DNA of 64,000 nt from Microbispora amethystogenes (GCF_016863015.1 NZ_BOOB01000003.1:124001-188000); one strand, 5' to 3'. Counted from the stretch's first letter, positions 16,511 through 32,758 are shown. The notes: generated by a model not told the origin, from the letters alone. Translations and numbers: made by a program.

Positions 16511-19012
16511 TCAGCGGCGGGTGCCGGTGAGGGTTCGCTCCCGTGCCGCCCCGGCGTCGTCCCCGGCCGCCGGCCGGCGGAACGGCCCGTCCGGGCCGCC
16601 CGGGCGCGTCCCGCCCTCCCGGGCTCCGCTCCGCCGTGTCCCGCCCAGCGGCGCCCTGCTCAACCGTGCCCTGCTCAGCCGGGGCGTCAGGTTCTCCATC
16701 CGGTCGAACACGTCGAGCGCGCCCTCGCCGAACGCCCGCACCCGCAGCAGCGTCGACGCCGGAGCCAGCGCGGTCCCCAGCCTCCGCCACCGCGACAGGT
16801 GCGCGGCCAGCCCGCGCCTGATCCGGTGCAGGTCCGCGGCGACCGGCCCGGACGCCGGGGGAGCCGGCGCGTACCGCAGCCGCTCCTCGGCCGTGACGAC
16901 GCGGGCGAGCGACTCGGCGGCCCGAGGGTCCAGCGCGTACCGCTCGGCGATGCGGCGGCCGAGCGCCCGCGGCGTCTCGCCCGGCTCCCCGGCCATGCCG
17001 AAGTCGGTCAGCGTGTCGCGCAGCTCCGCCCACGCCGCGTGCGGCCCGCCGGACGGACGGGCCAGCCGGCGGACGCGGCCGCGCCGCACCAGCAGGCGTG
17101 CCGCGCCGGGCAGCAACAGCAGCACCAGCGCGCCCGCCACCCCGAGACCGGCTTTGACGCTCGTGGGCGTGCCCGGCTCGGCGGCGACGGCCGTGCCCTG
17201 CGACTCGCGGTCGAGCTGGCGCGGGTTCGGCCGGGACGGACCGCCGGCGCCGGTCGTCTCCTCGTCGTCGTCCGACTGTCCCGCCGAGGGACCGGCCGAT
17301 GGCTCGGCCTCCGGCGCGACGGGCCGGGTGTACTCCGGCACCTGGGCGCTGCCCTGCCCGCCGACGCCGGCCGGAGTGGGCTCGAACCGCAGCCAGCCGA
17401 CGCCGTCGAAGTACAGCTCCGGCCAGGCGTGGGCGTCGTGGGTGCGGACCGTCCACCTACCGTCGATCTTGCTGCCGCCCGTGTAGCCGATCGACACCCG
17501 GGCCGGGATGCCGGCCATCCGGGCCATCGCGGCCATCGCCCCGGCGAACTGCTCGCAGTAGCCGGTCCGGTTGCGCAGCACGAAGCGCGACAGCGCCTCG
17601 GCCCCTGACCCCGACGCGCGGAGGCTGTAGGTGAAGCCGCCCTTCCGGGTGAACCACTCCTGGAGCCTGACCGCCTTCTCGTACGGCGTGTCGGCCCCGG
17701 CGGTGACCCGGCGGGCGAGCGCGTTCACCCGCGGGTCGAGCCCGTCCGGAAGCCGCAGGAAGGGCTCGCTGTCGGGCCGCGCCACCGCCGAGCGCAGCGC
17801 CCCGAGGCCGGGATCGGGCTCGTCGGTGACCACCTGGTAGTCCAGGCCCGCCACCTCGTCGCGGGTGGAGAAGACCATGAGCGACCCGCGGTCGGCCCGC
17901 CAGTCGCCGTCGGCGTCGACCTGCCGGGCAGGGTACGGCAGGGGCAGGAAGTGGAGCCGGTCGAGGTCCTCGCTGATCGTGACCCGCATCGTGGCCCGCT
18001 TCACCGGCACCCCCGGGCCGAGGCCGGGCACGGGCGGCAGCGGCCCCTCCGACACGCGGTCCTCCGGGCGTCCCCGCAGCGGGCTGAAGGTCCACTTGGC
18101 GCCGTCGAACACGTCGAGCGCGTATATCCGCAGATAGTGCGGCTTGTCGTCGCTGCTGCTGTAGGTGAGGACGGTGGCGTTGCTGTCCTGCCTGAGCTGG
18201 CCGCCGAGCTTGGCGATGGCGTCGGGGATGCCGATGTTGCCGCCGCTCCCGCCCAGGCCGTTGCCCACACCGAAGCCGAACAGCGGGTCGGGGGACAACG
18301 CCGGCAGGATCGCGGGCACCAGCACCGCGAGCACGATCGCCGTCACGCCGACGCGCTTGCCCGACAGGGCCAGCCGCTCGGTGTCCGGCGTGACCCCGGA
18401 CGCCGGACCGCCGGAGCGGCGGACCACCACGGCCCGGCCCCAGCCCTTCAGCCGCTCCCGGCCGTCGGCGACGAGCAGGCCGATGTATCCGAACGCCGCG
18501 ACGACGAACGCCGGCCATCCGATCGGCTCGGGGAGCACGGCGGCCGGCACGGTGAACAGGGCGAGCATCGGCAGCCCGGCCAGCGCGGCGCGGCGCAGCC
18601 GTACCGCGAACAGGTCCACCAGCAGGGCGATCAGCGCCACGCCCGTCGTGGTGAGCAGGGTGATGCCGGGGTTGGCCGGCACCGGGGCGGCGTACTGCTG
18701 GATGTCGTCGAAACCCTCCCCGACGAGCGCGGCGAGCCCGGCGAGCGAGTCGAGGGTGGGAATCACCCGGAGGAACGCCTCCTCCGCGGTGAAGGCCGCC
18801 GTCAGATAGACGAGCACCGCGACGGGCGCGACCGCGGGCGCCACCCAGGGACGGGCGCCCAGGCGGGAGGCCACCGCCCCGGTGGCGGCGACGACCAGGA
18901 TGACCCCCATGCAGGACCAGAACCAGGCGCCGCCCTCGAAGAGCGGATAGAGCGTGATCGTGACCGCCGCCGTGGCGAGTCCCGCCGTGATCGGCAGTTT
19001 CAAGGGGTCCAC
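16511..19012 (-). CDS. Transglutaminase-like membrane protein (TgpA type)
   Basis: An 833-residue membrane protein. The N-terminal third has several membrane helices (DUF3488/TgpA-type). An extracellular transglutaminase core follows, with catalytic Cys in GYCEQFAGAM, His in THDAHAWPE and the acid in YFDGVGWLRFEPTP. A low-complexity S/G/E/D linker, one more helix (about 630-650) and a cytosolic DUF4129-like tail complete it. The GTG at 19012 has GGAG five bases upstream. It follows the DUF58 gene by 25 bp. The trio MoxR-DUF58-transglutaminase is a widespread conserved operon, perhaps for assembly of membrane or envelope complexes. The enzymatic substrate is not known. Confidence 0.87.
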   Translation of the reverse strand: MDPLKLPITAGLATAAVTITLYPLFEGGAWFWSCMGVILVVAATGAVASRLGARPWVAPAVAPVAVLVYLTAAFTAEEAFLRVIPTLDSLAGLAALVGEGFDDIQQYAAPVPANPGITLLTTTGVALIALLVDLFAVRLRRAALAGLPMLALFTVPAAVLPEPIGWPAFVVAAFGYIGLLVADGRERLKGWGRAVVVRRSGGPASGVTPDTERLALSGKRVGVTAIVLAVLVPAILPALSPDPLFGFGVGNGLGGSGGNIGIPDAIAKLGGQLRQDSNATVLTYSSSDDKPHYLRIYALDVFDGAKWTFSPLRGRPEDRVSEGPLPPVPGLGPGVPVKRATMRVTISEDLDRLHFLPLPYPARQVDADGDWRADRGSLMVFSTRDEVAGLDYQVVTDEPDPGLGALRSAVARPDSEPFLRLPDGLDPRVNALARRVTAGADTPYEKAVRLQEWFTRKGGFTYSLRASGSGAEALSRFVLRNRTGYCEQFAGAMAAMARMAGIPARVSIGYTGGSKIDGRWTVRTHDAHAWPELYFDGVGWLRFEPTPAGVGGQGSAQVPEYTRPVAPEAEPSAGPSAGQSDDDEETTGAGGPSRPNPRQLDRESQGTAVAAEPGTPTSVKAGLGVAGALVLLLLPGAARLLVRRGRVRRLARPSGGPHAAWAELRDTLTDFGMAGEPGETPRALGRRIAERYALDPRAAESLARVVTAEERLRYAPAPPASGPVAADLHRIRRGLAAHLSRWRRLGTALAPASTLLRVRAFGEGALDVFDRMENLTPRLSRARLSRAPLGGTRRSGAREGGTRPGGPDGPFRRPAAGDDAGAARERTLTGTRR

Positions 19013-19037
19013 CTCTTCTCCGGGCAGCCCGGCCGGC

Positions 19038-20264
19038 TCAGGCCGCGCTCCTGCTGTTTCCGGCCTCGGGCCACACGGTCGCGAGCGACGCGCCGGCGGG
19101 CAGGTCGAGCACCCGCCAGCCGGCCCCGGTCAGCACCGATCGGGAGGCCTGCGCGTGCTCGGCGCCGGAGCCGTCCCATCCGGCGAGGTCGAGCAGCACC
19201 GCCACGGCGGTCACGCCGGGGTGCCGGAGCCGCGCGAGGGCGAGGGCCTCCTCGGGGTCGACCGCGCCGAGGACCGCGATGATCAGGCCTTCCCCGCCGC
19301 CCTGGCGCAGCACGCCGATGCCGTGCTCCAGCGACCGCGACGAGCTCTGCTTGACGACCGCGAGCGTGTCGAGCAGCGACCACGACTGGCCGGTGTCCAC
19401 CGTCTGTCGCGCGCCCTGGTCGGTGACCAGGCGCAGGGCGAGCCCCTCCGCGGACAGGTGCACCCCGATGGACGCGGCGGCGGAGACCGCCACCTCGAAC
19501 GACGAGCGCGGCCCCTCGCCCCGGTGGGCGTACCTGCGGGTGTCGAGCAGCAGCGCGCCGCGGCTCTGCCACTCCTGCTCCTCGCGCCGGACCATCAGCT
19601 CGCCACGCCGCGCCGTCGATCGCCAGTGGACCCGCCGCAGGTCGTCCCCCTGGCGGTACTCGCGCGGCGCCACGTCGTCGTCGCCCGCCGCCGCGACCGA
19701 CCGCGTACGGCTGTCGCCCCCGCCGGTGTAGTCGCCCGACAGGCGTACCGGCGGCAGCGGCACCACCTCGGGGGTGACCACGAGCGTGTCGGTGATGGTG
19801 AACGAGCGGGCCAGCTCCACCAGCCCGAACGGGTCGGCGATCCGCACGGACAGCGGCCCGATCGGGAAACGCCCGCGCAGGTCCGAGCCGACCTTGTAGT
19901 CGATCTCCCGGACGCCGCGCGGCTCCATCCGGTCCAGGACGAACCTCGGCCGGGTGCCCAGCGCGTACTGCAGGGTGTCTTCCACCAGCAGCAGCCCGGT
20001 GGGCAGCCGGGTGACGTTCTCCAGCCGCAGGGTGACCGTGCTCTCCTCGCCGGCCTGCACGCGCGCCGGGCCGAGCCGGCGGGTGCAGGACAGGCGGTAG
20101 CGGGTCCGCGTCACGACCAGCGACGCGATCAGCGGCATCGCGATGATCAGTACGGCCACGCGCAGCAGGTCCTGCTCGCCCAGGACCAGGGCGCACACCA
20201 GGGCCGCCACGCCGGAGGCGAGGAACGACCGTCCCCGCGGGGTCAGAGCCTTCAGCCCGGGCAT
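19038..20264 (-). CDS. DUF58 protein
   Basis: A 408-residue protein with two N-terminal membrane helices (about 12-48), then a cytosolic part carrying the DUF58 signature [26 protein letters not shown] (about 202-227) and a VWA-like fold after it. It is the usual middle member of MoxR-DUF58-transglutaminase operons, where the MoxR ATPase is thought to act on the VWA-like partner. About 70 bp, including short imperfect GCGCGTCCGGGA repeats, separate it from moxR. Confidence 0.85.
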   Translation of the reverse strand: MPGLKALTPRGRSFLASGVAALVCALVLGEQDLLRVAVLIIAMPLIASLVVTRTRYRLSCTRRLGPARVQAGEESTVTLRLENVTRLPTGLLLVEDTLQYALGTRPRFVLDRMEPRGVREIDYKVGSDLRGRFPIGPLSVRIADPFGLVELARSFTITDTLVVTPEVVPLPPVRLSGDYTGGGDSRTRSVAAAGDDDVAPREYRQGDDLRRVHWRSTARRGELMVRREEQEWQSRGALLLDTRRYAHRGEGPRSSFEVAVSAAASIGVHLSAEGLALRLVTDQGARQTVDTGQSWSLLDTLAVVKQSSSRSLEHGIGVLRQGGGEGLIIAVLGAVDPEEALALARLRHPGVTAVAVLLDLAGWDGSGAEHAQASRSVLTGAGWRVLDLPAGASLATVWPEAGNSRSAA

Positions 20265-20337
20265 GGGCCCTCCGTCGCTTTCTCGTTCGTGCGCGTCCGG
20301 GACAGTACGCGTCCGGGAGTCGGTGCGCGTCTGGGAA

Positions 20338-21318
<981 letters not shown>

Positions 21319-21721
21319 CAGGCCTCCATGAGGGTGCGTCCCCGAGAATGGGGCGTTAAACGTTCCTTTTCCATTCTGTGTACTGACCTTATGTCCCCTC
21401 TGGTTCGCGGGCGACTTTGTCCGGAAAACAGGGTGAACTGCGCGTAGAGTCCGTACCTTTCGCGGTCACGTACCGCGACCAGCCGAATCCCGGGAGGCGA
21501 CCCCGGCCGCTCCACTTCTCCCCACCCGTTCCAGGGCCGCTTTCCCCCACCGGTCCCCACCCGGCCGCGCGCCCGGCCGGAACCCCCGTACGCGCCGGGG
21601 TTCGCGCCGTGGGCCGACACGCCCGTGCGCGGGCGGGGGCGGCGCGGCGCCCCACTCCGCACCACCCCGTTTCACCTGCGAAAACGCCGCCGATTTTGAA
21701 TGCGGACACGGCCGGAATCAG
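21319..21721. other. Divergent intergenic region between moxR and mraZ
   Basis: About 400 bp without a credible gene. The moxR-proximal 100 bp are less GC-rich and contain AACGTTTAACG-like sequence that may belong to the moxR promoter. The rest is C/G-rich with skewed composition. No RNA gene or repeat is evident. Confidence 0.6.
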
Positions 21722-21763
21722 TTGACGGTGGGGAGAAGTGGAGTATGGTGGTGCGCAGTGGAG
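21722..21763 (+). promoter_or_regulatory. mraZ promoter covered by four 10-bp-spaced MraZ boxes
   Basis: A TTGACG (-35, 21722-21727) and TATGGT (-10, 21744-21749) pair with a 16-bp spacer. Overlaid on it are four direct repeats GTGGNG starting at 21728, 21738, 21748 and 21758, exactly one helical turn apart. MraZ is known to bind repeated TGGGN motifs spaced by five bases upstream of its own operon. The TGGNG-N5 repeats here match that design and would place the repressor right over the promoter. Confidence 0.8.
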
Positions 21764-21813
21764 GGCAGAGGCTACAGAGCTGAGCGCTCCGCAAGGCACA
21801 GGAGGTGGGTCCG

Positions 21814-22245
21814 GTGTTTCTCGGCACCCACCACCCGCGCCTAGACGACAAAGGACGGCTGTTCCTGCCGGCGAAGTATCGCGAGGAGCTGGCGGAGGGT
21901 CTGGTGATCACCAAAGGCCAGGAGCGCTGCCTCTACGTCTTCCCCGTAGAGGAGTTCCAGCGCATCACCGAGGCCCTGCGCACCGCACCGGTGACGGCCA
22001 AGGCGGTCCGCGACTACAGCCGTGTCTTCTTCGCCAGCGCGTCCGACGAGATGCCGGACAAGCAGGGGCGCATCACGATTCCCCAGACGCTCAGGCGGTA
22101 CGCCGGGCTGGAACGCGACTGCGTCGTCATCGGCGCCAACACGCGTCTGGAGATCTGGGACGCCCAGGCGTGGGACACCTACCTGGATGCCCAGGAGCAG
22201 GCATTCTCCGATCTGTCGGAGGAGGTGCTGCCCGGGATCCTGTAG
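21814..22245 (+). CDS. mraZ: Transcriptional regulator MraZ
   Basis: A 143-residue MraZ, first gene of the dcw cluster and its own regulator. It has two AbrB-like swapped-hairpin halves: [22 protein letters not shown] at the start and [22 protein letters not shown] in the middle. The DxKGR and DxxGR pairs contact DNA in the family. The GTG at 21814 gives the family-typical MFLGT start and has AGGAGG eight bases upstream; the GTG at 21805 lies inside that ribosome site. The binding boxes are in the preceding promoter. A 237-bp gap follows before rsmH. Confidence 0.94.
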   Translation: MFLGTHHPRLDDKGRLFLPAKYREELAEGLVITKGQERCLYVFPVEEFQRITEALRTAPVTAKAVRDYSRVFFASASDEMPDKQGRITIPQTLRRYAGLERDCVVIGANTRLEIWDAQAWDTYLDAQEQAFSDLSEEVLPGIL

Positions 22246-22482
22246 CTCGATTCCCTTTCTCGTTCGATCAGAAGACCCGTCGGTGACGTTCGGCGAGGTC
22301 TCCACCCGCTCCCAAAGGGCAGCTGATGCACCTTCCCCGGTGTCAGACGCCACGGAAGGCGACGCGGATGGGGACCTGGCCGGGCGGGTCGGTTCCCCGG
22401 GGGAACCGGCATGGGTGGGGATCCGTTGGGTAGTCACCGGCGGCACAGCCGCGAATCCGCGAGTACAGCGGCGTAATGGGGG

Positions 22483-27085
<4,603 letters not shown>

Positions 27086-27180
27086 CCGGGACCGTACCGG
27101 CCGGGGTGGGAAGCACGCGGGCCCCGGCGGCGGAGGGCGGCGTGGCGGAGCCGGACGGCGGAGGGGAGTACGCTCTCGCC

Positions 27181-28806
27181 GTGCGTTCCGCGTCGTCCAT
27201 GCGTCCCGAGGCCGTCCAGGCCCGCCCGCTGTCCGCGCTCGCGTCCCTGCTCGGCCCGTCGTCGTCGGCCGTACCCTCCCCCGGAGCGCGGGTGGTCCGC
27301 GGCGCCGTCACCGGCGTCACCCTCGACTCGCGCCGGGTGCGGCGCGGCGACCTGTACGTGGCGGTGGCCGGGGCCTCCCGGCACGGCGCGGAGTTCGCCG
27401 GCGCCGCCCTCGCGGCGGGCGCGGCGGCGATCCTCACCGACCCCGAGGGCCGTGACGCGGCCGTGGCCACCGGCCTGCCGGTGCTCGTCGTGCCCGACCC
27501 GCGGGCGGTGCTCGGGCAGGTCGCCTCCTGGGTGTACGGCAAGCCCGCGGCCGGCATCACCCTCATCGGCGTGACCGGCACCAGCGGCAAGTCCACCTCC
27601 ACCTTCCTGCTGGAGGCGGGACTACGGGCGGCGGGCCACCGCACCGGCCTCGTCGGCGGTGTGGAGATCCGCGCCGGGGACGTGCGGTTCACCCCCGACC
27701 TGACCACCCCCGAGGCGACCGACCTGCAGGGCCTGTTCGCGCTGATGCGCGAGCAGGGCGTGAGCGCCGCGGCCATGGAGGTCTCCAGCCACGCCCTGGC
27801 CCTCGGCCGGGTGGACGGCCTCTTCTACGACGTGTCGATCTTCACGAACCTGTCGCAGGACCATCTGGACTTCCACCGGGACCTGGACGACTACTTCGCG
27901 GCCAAGGCGCGCCTGTTCACCCCCGAGCTCAGCCGCCTCGGGGTGGTGAACGCCGACGACGCCCACGGCCGCGAGCTGGCCGGCACGGCCAAGATCCCGA
28001 TCACCACGTTCTCCGCCTCGGGAGCGCCGGAGGCCGACTGGCGCGCCGAGGACGTCCGCCTCGGCTCCACCGGCAGCCGGTTCCGGCTCGTCGGCCCCGG
28101 CGGCGTGGAGGCCGACGTGGCGGTGGGCCTGCCCGGGCCGTTCAACGTGGCCAACACGCTCGGCGCGCTGGTCGCGCTGGTGGAGACGGGCGTCCCGCTG
28201 CAGGCCGCGGTGACCGGCGTCGGCGAGTTCACCGGCGTCCCCGGCCGGATGGAGCGGGTGCGGGGCGACGGCGACGTGCCGGGGGACGTGCAGGTGATCG
28301 TCGACTACGCGCACAAGCCGGGCGCGGTGGAGTCGGTGCTCAACTCGCTGCGGGCGGTGCTGGACGACGGTCCGGACAACAGACGTGCCGAGCCCGGCGG
28401 ACGCCTGGTCGTCGTGCTGGGCTGCGGCGGCGACCGCGACCGCGGCAAGCGCCCGATGATGGGCGAGGCCGCCGCCCGCCTCGCCGACGTGGCGATCCTG
28501 ACCAGCGACAATCCTCGTACGGAGGACCCGCTCGCGATCCTCGCCGCGATGCTGGAGGGCGCTCTGCGGGTACCCCAGCAGGAGAGGGCGCACGTCGTCG
28601 TGGAGCCGGACCGGGCGGCCGCCATCCGTCTGGCCGTCGGCGGTGCTTCGCCCGGAGATGTGGTAGTTGTGGCGGGCAAGGGACACGAGCTGGGGCAGTA
28701 TGTCGGGGGCGAGGTCATCCCCTTCGACGACCGTGAGGTGGCCGCCGCGGCCATCGCGGAGCGGAACCGGGCACGGCGGGCCGCAGGGGAGACCGCCGGT
28801 GCGTGA
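27181..28806 (+). CDS. murE: UDP-MurNAc-tripeptide synthetase MurE (meso-DAP adding)
   Basis: A 541-residue Mur ligase that adds the third residue of the stem peptide. ATP loop GVTGTSGKST is at about 131-140; the central ligase motifs (SSHALALGRVDG, FTNLSQDHLDFH) and VDYAHKPGAVESVL are present. The substrate-selecting motif DNPR is at 443-446, which specifies meso-diaminopimelate over lysine. The GTG at 27181 is preceded by TACGCT at six bases, suggesting possible leaderless initiation; the ATG at 27199 is an alternative. The end overlaps a small repeat ORF by 8 bp. Confidence 0.93.
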   Translation: MRSASSMRPEAVQARPLSALASLLGPSSSAVPSPGARVVRGAVTGVTLDSRRVRRGDLYVAVAGASRHGAEFAGAALAAGAAAILTDPEGRDAAVATGLPVLVVPDPRAVLGQVASWVYGKPAAGITLIGVTGTSGKSTSTFLLEAGLRAAGHRTGLVGGVEIRAGDVRFTPDLTTPEATDLQGLFALMREQGVSAAAMEVSSHALALGRVDGLFYDVSIFTNLSQDHLDFHRDLDDYFAAKARLFTPELSRLGVVNADDAHGRELAGTAKIPITTFSASGAPEADWRAEDVRLGSTGSRFRLVGPGGVEADVAVGLPGPFNVANTLGALVALVETGVPLQAAVTGVGEFTGVPGRMERVRGDGDVPGDVQVIVDYAHKPGAVESVLNSLRAVLDDGPDNRRAEPGGRLVVVLGCGGDRDRGKRPMMGEAAARLADVAILTSDNPRTEDPLAILAAMLEGALRVPQQERAHVVVEPDRAAAIRLAVGGASPGDVVVVAGKGHELGQYVGGEVIPFDDREVAAAAIAERNRARRAAGETAGA

Positions 28807-28963
28807 GGCGGTGTTACAGGGCGCCCCAGGCGTCCCGGTCCACAGCGCTCCGATGCACGGTGCTCCGAGCCACGGCGCTCCGGTTCACGGTGCTCCGGTG
28901 TATGGCGCTCCGGTTCATGGGGGCCCGACAAGCGACGCGAAAGAGAGCAGGACAGACACATGA
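28799..28963 (+). CDS. HGAPV pentapeptide-repeat ORF coupled between murE and murF
   Basis: A 54-residue ORF of unknown function filling what would be a murE-murF gap. Residues 14-43 are six tandem pentapeptides of the form (V/M/S)-(H/Y)-(G/S)-A-P, five of them with His and one with Tyr. A polar end DAKESRTDT follows. The DNA repeat is 15 bp, six copies (28838-28927). Evidence that it is translated: a GGGGAG ribosome site about eight bases before its GTG, an 8-bp overlap with the end of murE, and a 4-bp ATGA overlap of its stop with the murF ATG. Its neighbours are coupled in the same style. No signal peptide or membrane helix. It could equally act as a passive coupling leader for murF. Confidence 0.5.
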   Translation: MREAVLQGAPGVPVHSAPMHGAPSHGAPVHGAPVYGAPVHGGPTSDAKESRTDT

Positions 28964-30327
28964 TCCCGTTGCCGCTGGCCCGGGTCGCCGAGATCACGTC
29001 CGGAGCCCTGAACGGCCTGGCCGACCCCGCGGCCGTGGTCCGAGGACCGGTCGTGATCGACTCGCGGGCGGTCGTGCCCGGCTCGCTCTTCGTGGCGATC
29101 AAGGGGGAGCGGGCCGACGGGCACGACTTCGCCCGGCAGGCCCACGAGGCGGGCGCCGTCGCGGTCCTCGCCACCCGGCCGGTCGACGCGCCGGCCGTGA
29201 TCGTGGGGGACCCCCAGGCCGCCCTGGCCGCCCTGGCGCACGCCGTGGTGACGGAGCTTCCCGGCGCGACCGTGGTGGGGGTGACCGGCTCCGCAGGCAA
29301 GACCACCACCAAGGACCTGCTGGCCGGTCTCGCCGCCCGGATGGGCCCAACGGTCGCGCCGGTCGGCTCGTACAACAACGAGATCGGCCACCCGCTGACC
29401 GTGCTCAAGGCCGACGAGGGCACCCGGTTCCTCGTGCTCGAACTGAGCGCGCGCAACATCGGCCACATCGCCTACCTGGCGGAGATCGCCCCGCCGCGCA
29501 TCGGCGTGGTGCTGAACGTCGGCACCGCCCACCTCGGCGTGTTCGGCGGCAAGGAGGCGATCGCCCGGGCCAAGGGCGAGCTCGTCGAGGCGCTGCCCGC
29601 CGACGGGACCGCGGTGCTCAACGCCGACGATCCGCTGGTCAGCGAGATGGCCGGCCGTACGAAGGCCCGGGTGACCTGGTTCGGCCGCTCGGCCCGCGCG
29701 CACGTGCGCGCGGAGGACGAGACGCTCGACGAGGCCGGACGCGCCTCGTTCACGCTGCGCACGCCGTCCGGCGCCGCCCCGGTGCGGCTGCGCCTGTACG
29801 GCGCCCACGCCGTCGAGAACGCCCTGGCCGCCGCGGCCGCCGCCTACGAGCTGGGCATGCCGGTGGCGGCCATCGCCGAGGAGCTGTCGGCGGCCGAGCC
29901 GCGCAGCCGCTGGCGGATGGAGGTCACCGACCGGCCCGACGGGGTGACCGTGATCAACGACGCGTACAACGCCAACCCCGACTCCATGCGGGCCGCCTTC
30001 GGCAGCCTCGGGGTCATCGGCGCGGGGCGGCGGCGGTTCGCCGTGATCGCCGCGCTGCGCGAGCTGGGCGAGGACGGCCCGGCGCTGAACGAGGACCTCG
30101 GGCGGCTGGCCGCCGGCGCGGGGCTGGAAGCGGTGGTCGTCGTGGGGGAGGACGCCGAGCCGGTGCTCAAGGGCGCCCCCGGCGCGATCCACGTGCCCGA
30201 CGCCGCCGCGGCGGCGCGGGAACTGTCGGACCGGCTCGCGCCCGGGGACGCGGTGCTGGTGAAGGGGCCGCGCGCGGCCGGGCTGGAACGGGTCGCCGAG
30301 GCGATCCTCGGAGGTGACGCCCGGTGA
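28960..30327 (+). CDS. murF: UDP-MurNAc-tripeptide:D-Ala-D-Ala ligase MurF
   Basis: A 455-residue Mur ligase that adds D-Ala-D-Ala to complete the UDP-MurNAc-pentapeptide. It shows the ATP loop [15 protein letters not shown] (about 106-120), the Mur central motif [40 protein letters not shown] with the carbamylated Lys region, and [15 protein letters not shown] in the C-terminal domain. The ATG at 28960 has AGGA seven bases upstream and overlaps the small repeat ORF by 4 bp. The stop overlaps mraY (GTGA). Confidence 0.95.
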   Translation: MIPLPLARVAEITSGALNGLADPAAVVRGPVVIDSRAVVPGSLFVAIKGERADGHDFARQAHEAGAVAVLATRPVDAPAVIVGDPQAALAALAHAVVTELPGATVVGVTGSAGKTTTKDLLAGLAARMGPTVAPVGSYNNEIGHPLTVLKADEGTRFLVLELSARNIGHIAYLAEIAPPRIGVVLNVGTAHLGVFGGKEAIARAKGELVEALPADGTAVLNADDPLVSEMAGRTKARVTWFGRSARAHVRAEDETLDEAGRASFTLRTPSGAAPVRLRLYGAHAVENALAAAAAAYELGMPVAAIAEELSAAEPRSRWRMEVTDRPDGVTVINDAYNANPDSMRAAFGSLGVIGAGRRRFAVIAALRELGEDGPALNEDLGRLAAGAGLEAVVVVGEDAEPVLKGAPGAIHVPDAAAAARELSDRLAPGDAVLVKGPRAAGLERVAEAILGGDAR

Positions 30328-31400
30328 GGAACATCCTCATCGCGGGGGCGATCTCGCTGCTGCTGTCCATGGTCGGCACGCCGCTGGCCATCCGGCTGTT
30401 CGCCCGGCGAGGGTACGGCCAGAACATCCGGGAGGAGGGCCCGTCGGGTCACTACGACAAGAAGGGCACTCCCACGATGGGCGGCACGGTGATCGTCATC
30501 GCCGCCCTGATCGGCTATTTCACGGCCCACGGGGTGACCGTCTTCTCGGCGGTCAGCGACCCCCCGACGGCCTCCGGCCTGCTGGTGCTGTTCCTGATGA
30601 CCGGCCTCGGCGCGGTCGGCTTCCTCGACGACTTCATCAAGATCTACAAGCAGCGCAGCCTGGGCCTGCGCAGCGGCGCGAAGGCCGCCGGGCAGCTCGT
30701 GATCGGTGCGGTCTTCGCAGTGCTGGTGCTGCGCTTCCCCAACGCCTACGCCGTCACCCCGGCCGACACCCACGTGTCGTTCCTGCGGGACATCGGGCCG
30801 TCCATCGGGCTGATCGGCTTCGTCGTCTGGGTCCTGTTCTTCATCGTGGGCTTCTCCAACGCGGTGAACCTGACCGACGGGCTCGACGGCCTGGCCTCCG
30901 GCGCCACCTGCCTGGTGCTCGCGGCGTACGTGCTGATCGGCAACTGGCAGCTGCGCAACAGCTGCACGACGGTCGGCTTCGGCCCCAACTGCTACTGGGT
31001 GCGGGACCCGCTCGACCTGGCGGTGGTCGCGGCGGCGGTGCTGGGGGCCTGCCTGGGCTTCCTGTGGTGGAACGCCCCGCCCGCCAAGATCTTCATGGGC
31101 GACACCGGCTCGCTGGCCCTCGGCGGCGTGATCGCCGGCCTCGCCTTCACCACCCGGACCCAGCTCCTGCTGGTCATCCTGGGCGGCCTGTTCGCGCTCA
31201 TCACGATGTCGGTGATCATCCAGGTCGGGTTCTTCAAGATGACCCGCAAACGGGTCTTCCGGATGGCTCCGCTCCAGCACCACTTCGAGCTGTCCGGCTG
31301 GGCCGAGACCACGATCGTGGTCCGCTTCTGGCTGATCGCCGCGCTGTGCGTGGCCGCCGGTCTCGGCCTGTTCTACCTCGAATGGATGCCGAAGCAGTGA
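30324..31400 (+). CDS. mraY: Phospho-MurNAc-pentapeptide translocase MraY
   Basis: A 358-residue enzyme with about ten membrane helices that transfers phospho-MurNAc-pentapeptide to undecaprenyl phosphate, forming lipid I. Active-site motifs: KKGTPTMGG (about 46-54), GFLDDFIKI with catalytic acids, [13 protein letters not shown], and the cytoplasmic [23 protein letters not shown] loop. The length is normal. GTG start with 4-bp overlap with murF. Its last codons overlap the start of murD. Confidence 0.96.
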   Translation: MRNILIAGAISLLLSMVGTPLAIRLFARRGYGQNIREEGPSGHYDKKGTPTMGGTVIVIAALIGYFTAHGVTVFSAVSDPPTASGLLVLFLMTGLGAVGFLDDFIKIYKQRSLGLRSGAKAAGQLVIGAVFAVLVLRFPNAYAVTPADTHVSFLRDIGPSIGLIGFVVWVLFFIVGFSNAVNLTDGLDGLASGATCLVLAAYVLIGNWQLRNSCTTVGFGPNCYWVRDPLDLAVVAAAVLGACLGFLWWNAPPAKIFMGDTGSLALGGVIAGLAFTTRTQLLLVILGGLFALITMSVIIQVGFFKMTRKRVFRMAPLQHHFELSGWAETTIVVRFWLIAALCVAAGLGLFYLEWMPKQ

Positions 31401-32758
31401 GCGTGGTCGTCGCCGGTCTCGGCGTGTCGGGCGCGGCCGCGGCCCGGGCCCTGGCCCGCCGCGGCGAGCGGGTGATCGTGCTTGAGGCGGTGGACGGCGA
31501 GCGGCAGCGCGCCGCCGCCGCCGATCTCGACGCCCTCGGGGTGGAGGTGCGGTTCGGCGAACCCGCCCTGCCCGACGGCGCCTCGCTCGTCGTCACCTCG
31601 CCCGGCTGGCGGCCCGGTCATCCGCTCCTCGTCGCGGCGGAGAAGGCCGGCGCCGAGGTGATCGGGGAGGTCGAGCTGGCCTGGCGGCTGCGCGGGGAGC
31701 ACGCCGCCCCCTGGCTGGCGCTGACCGGGACCAACGGCAAGACCACCGCCGTCCGCATGCTCGCCTCGATCCTGACGGCCGCCGGGCACCGGGCCCTCGC
31801 CGTGGGCAACGTCGGCGTGCCGATCGTGGAGGCCGTCGACGGCCCCTACGACGTGCTGGCCGTCGAGCTGTCGAGCTTCCAGCTCCACTGGTCGTCGAGC
31901 CTCGCGCCGCTCGCGGGGGCCGTGCTCAACGTGGCGCCCGACCACATCGACTGGCACGGCTCGATGGAGGAGTACGCCGCGGCCAAGGCGCGGGTCTTCA
32001 CCGCCGCCGGGACGGTGGTCTTCAACGTCGACGACGCGTGGTCGTCGCGCCTGGCCGAGCCGTACGCCTCCCGGGTGGGCTTCACGCTCGCCGTGCCGCG
32101 GCCCGGTCAGCTCGGGATCGTGGAGGACCTGCTGGTCGACCGGGCCTTCGTGGCCGACCCGGCGCGTACGGCGGAGGAACTGGCCTCCCTGGAGGACGTG
32201 CGCCCCTTCGCGCCGCACAACGTCGCCAACGCGCTCGCCGCCGCGGCCCTGGCCCGTGCCCACGGCGTGCCGCCCGAGGCCGTACGACGGGGCCTGCGGG
32301 AGTTCACGCCCGACCCGCACCGCATCGCGCACGTCGCGACGGTGGGGGAGATCGACTACGTGGACGACTCCAAGGCGACCAACCCGCACGCGGCCGCCGC
32401 GTCGCTGGCCGCCTACCCCTCGATCGTGTGGATCGCGGGTGGTCAGCTCAAGGGCGCCGACGTGAACGACCTCGTACGGCAGGCCGCGCCCCGGCTGCGC
32501 GGCGCGGTGCTGCTGGGGGCCGACCGCGAGCTGATCCGCCAGGCGTTGGCGCGACACGCCGCGAATGTCCCCGTCGTGGACGTGCCGGGGCAAGACACTG
32601 GGGTCATGGACCGTGTCGTCGCCGAAGCCGCCCGGCTCGCCTCTCCGGGTGACACCGTGCTGCTCGCCCCCGCCGGGGCGTCACTGGACATGTACGCCGG
32701 CTACGGAGCGCGTGGGGAGGCCTTCGCCCGAGCCGTGCACCGCCTGGCGGCACGGTGA
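31382..32758 (+). CDS. murD: UDP-MurNAc-L-Ala:D-Glu ligase MurD
   Basis: A 458-residue Mur ligase adding D-glutamate to UDP-MurNAc-L-Ala. It has the N-terminal Rossmann domain starting [20 protein letters not shown] loop [45 protein letters not shown] and [15 protein letters not shown], all typical of MurD. The ATG at 31382 is chosen because other MurD proteins have residues before the Rossmann strand; a GTG at 31397 would give the 4-bp GTGA overlap with mraY seen elsewhere in the cluster. The stop overlaps ftsW by 4 bp. Confidence 0.94.
   Translation: MDAEAVSVVVAGLGVSGAAAARALARRGERVIVLEAVDGERQRAAAADLDALGVEVRFGEPALPDGASLVVTSPGWRPGHPLLVAAEKAGAEVIGEVELAWRLRGEHAAPWLALTGTNGKTTAVRMLASILTAAGHRALAVGNVGVPIVEAVDGPYDVLAVELSSFQLHWSSSLAPLAGAVLNVAPDHIDWHGSMEEYAAAKARVFTAAGTVVFNVDDAWSSRLAEPYASRVGFTLAVPRPGQLGIVEDLLVDRAFVADPARTAEELASLEDVRPFAPHNVANALAAAALARAHGVPPEAVRRGLREFTPDPHRIAHVATVGEIDYVDDSKATNPHAAAASLAAYPSIVWIAGGQLKGADVNDLVRQAAPRLRGAVLLGADRELIRQALARHAANVPVVDVPGQDTGVMDRVVAEAARLASPGDTVLLAPAGASLDMYAGYGARGEAFARAVHRLAAR

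Noticed and set aside
28838-28927. murE-murF repeat as a CRISPR-like array
   Set aside because: Units are 15 bp with no spacers; it is a simple tandem repeat.
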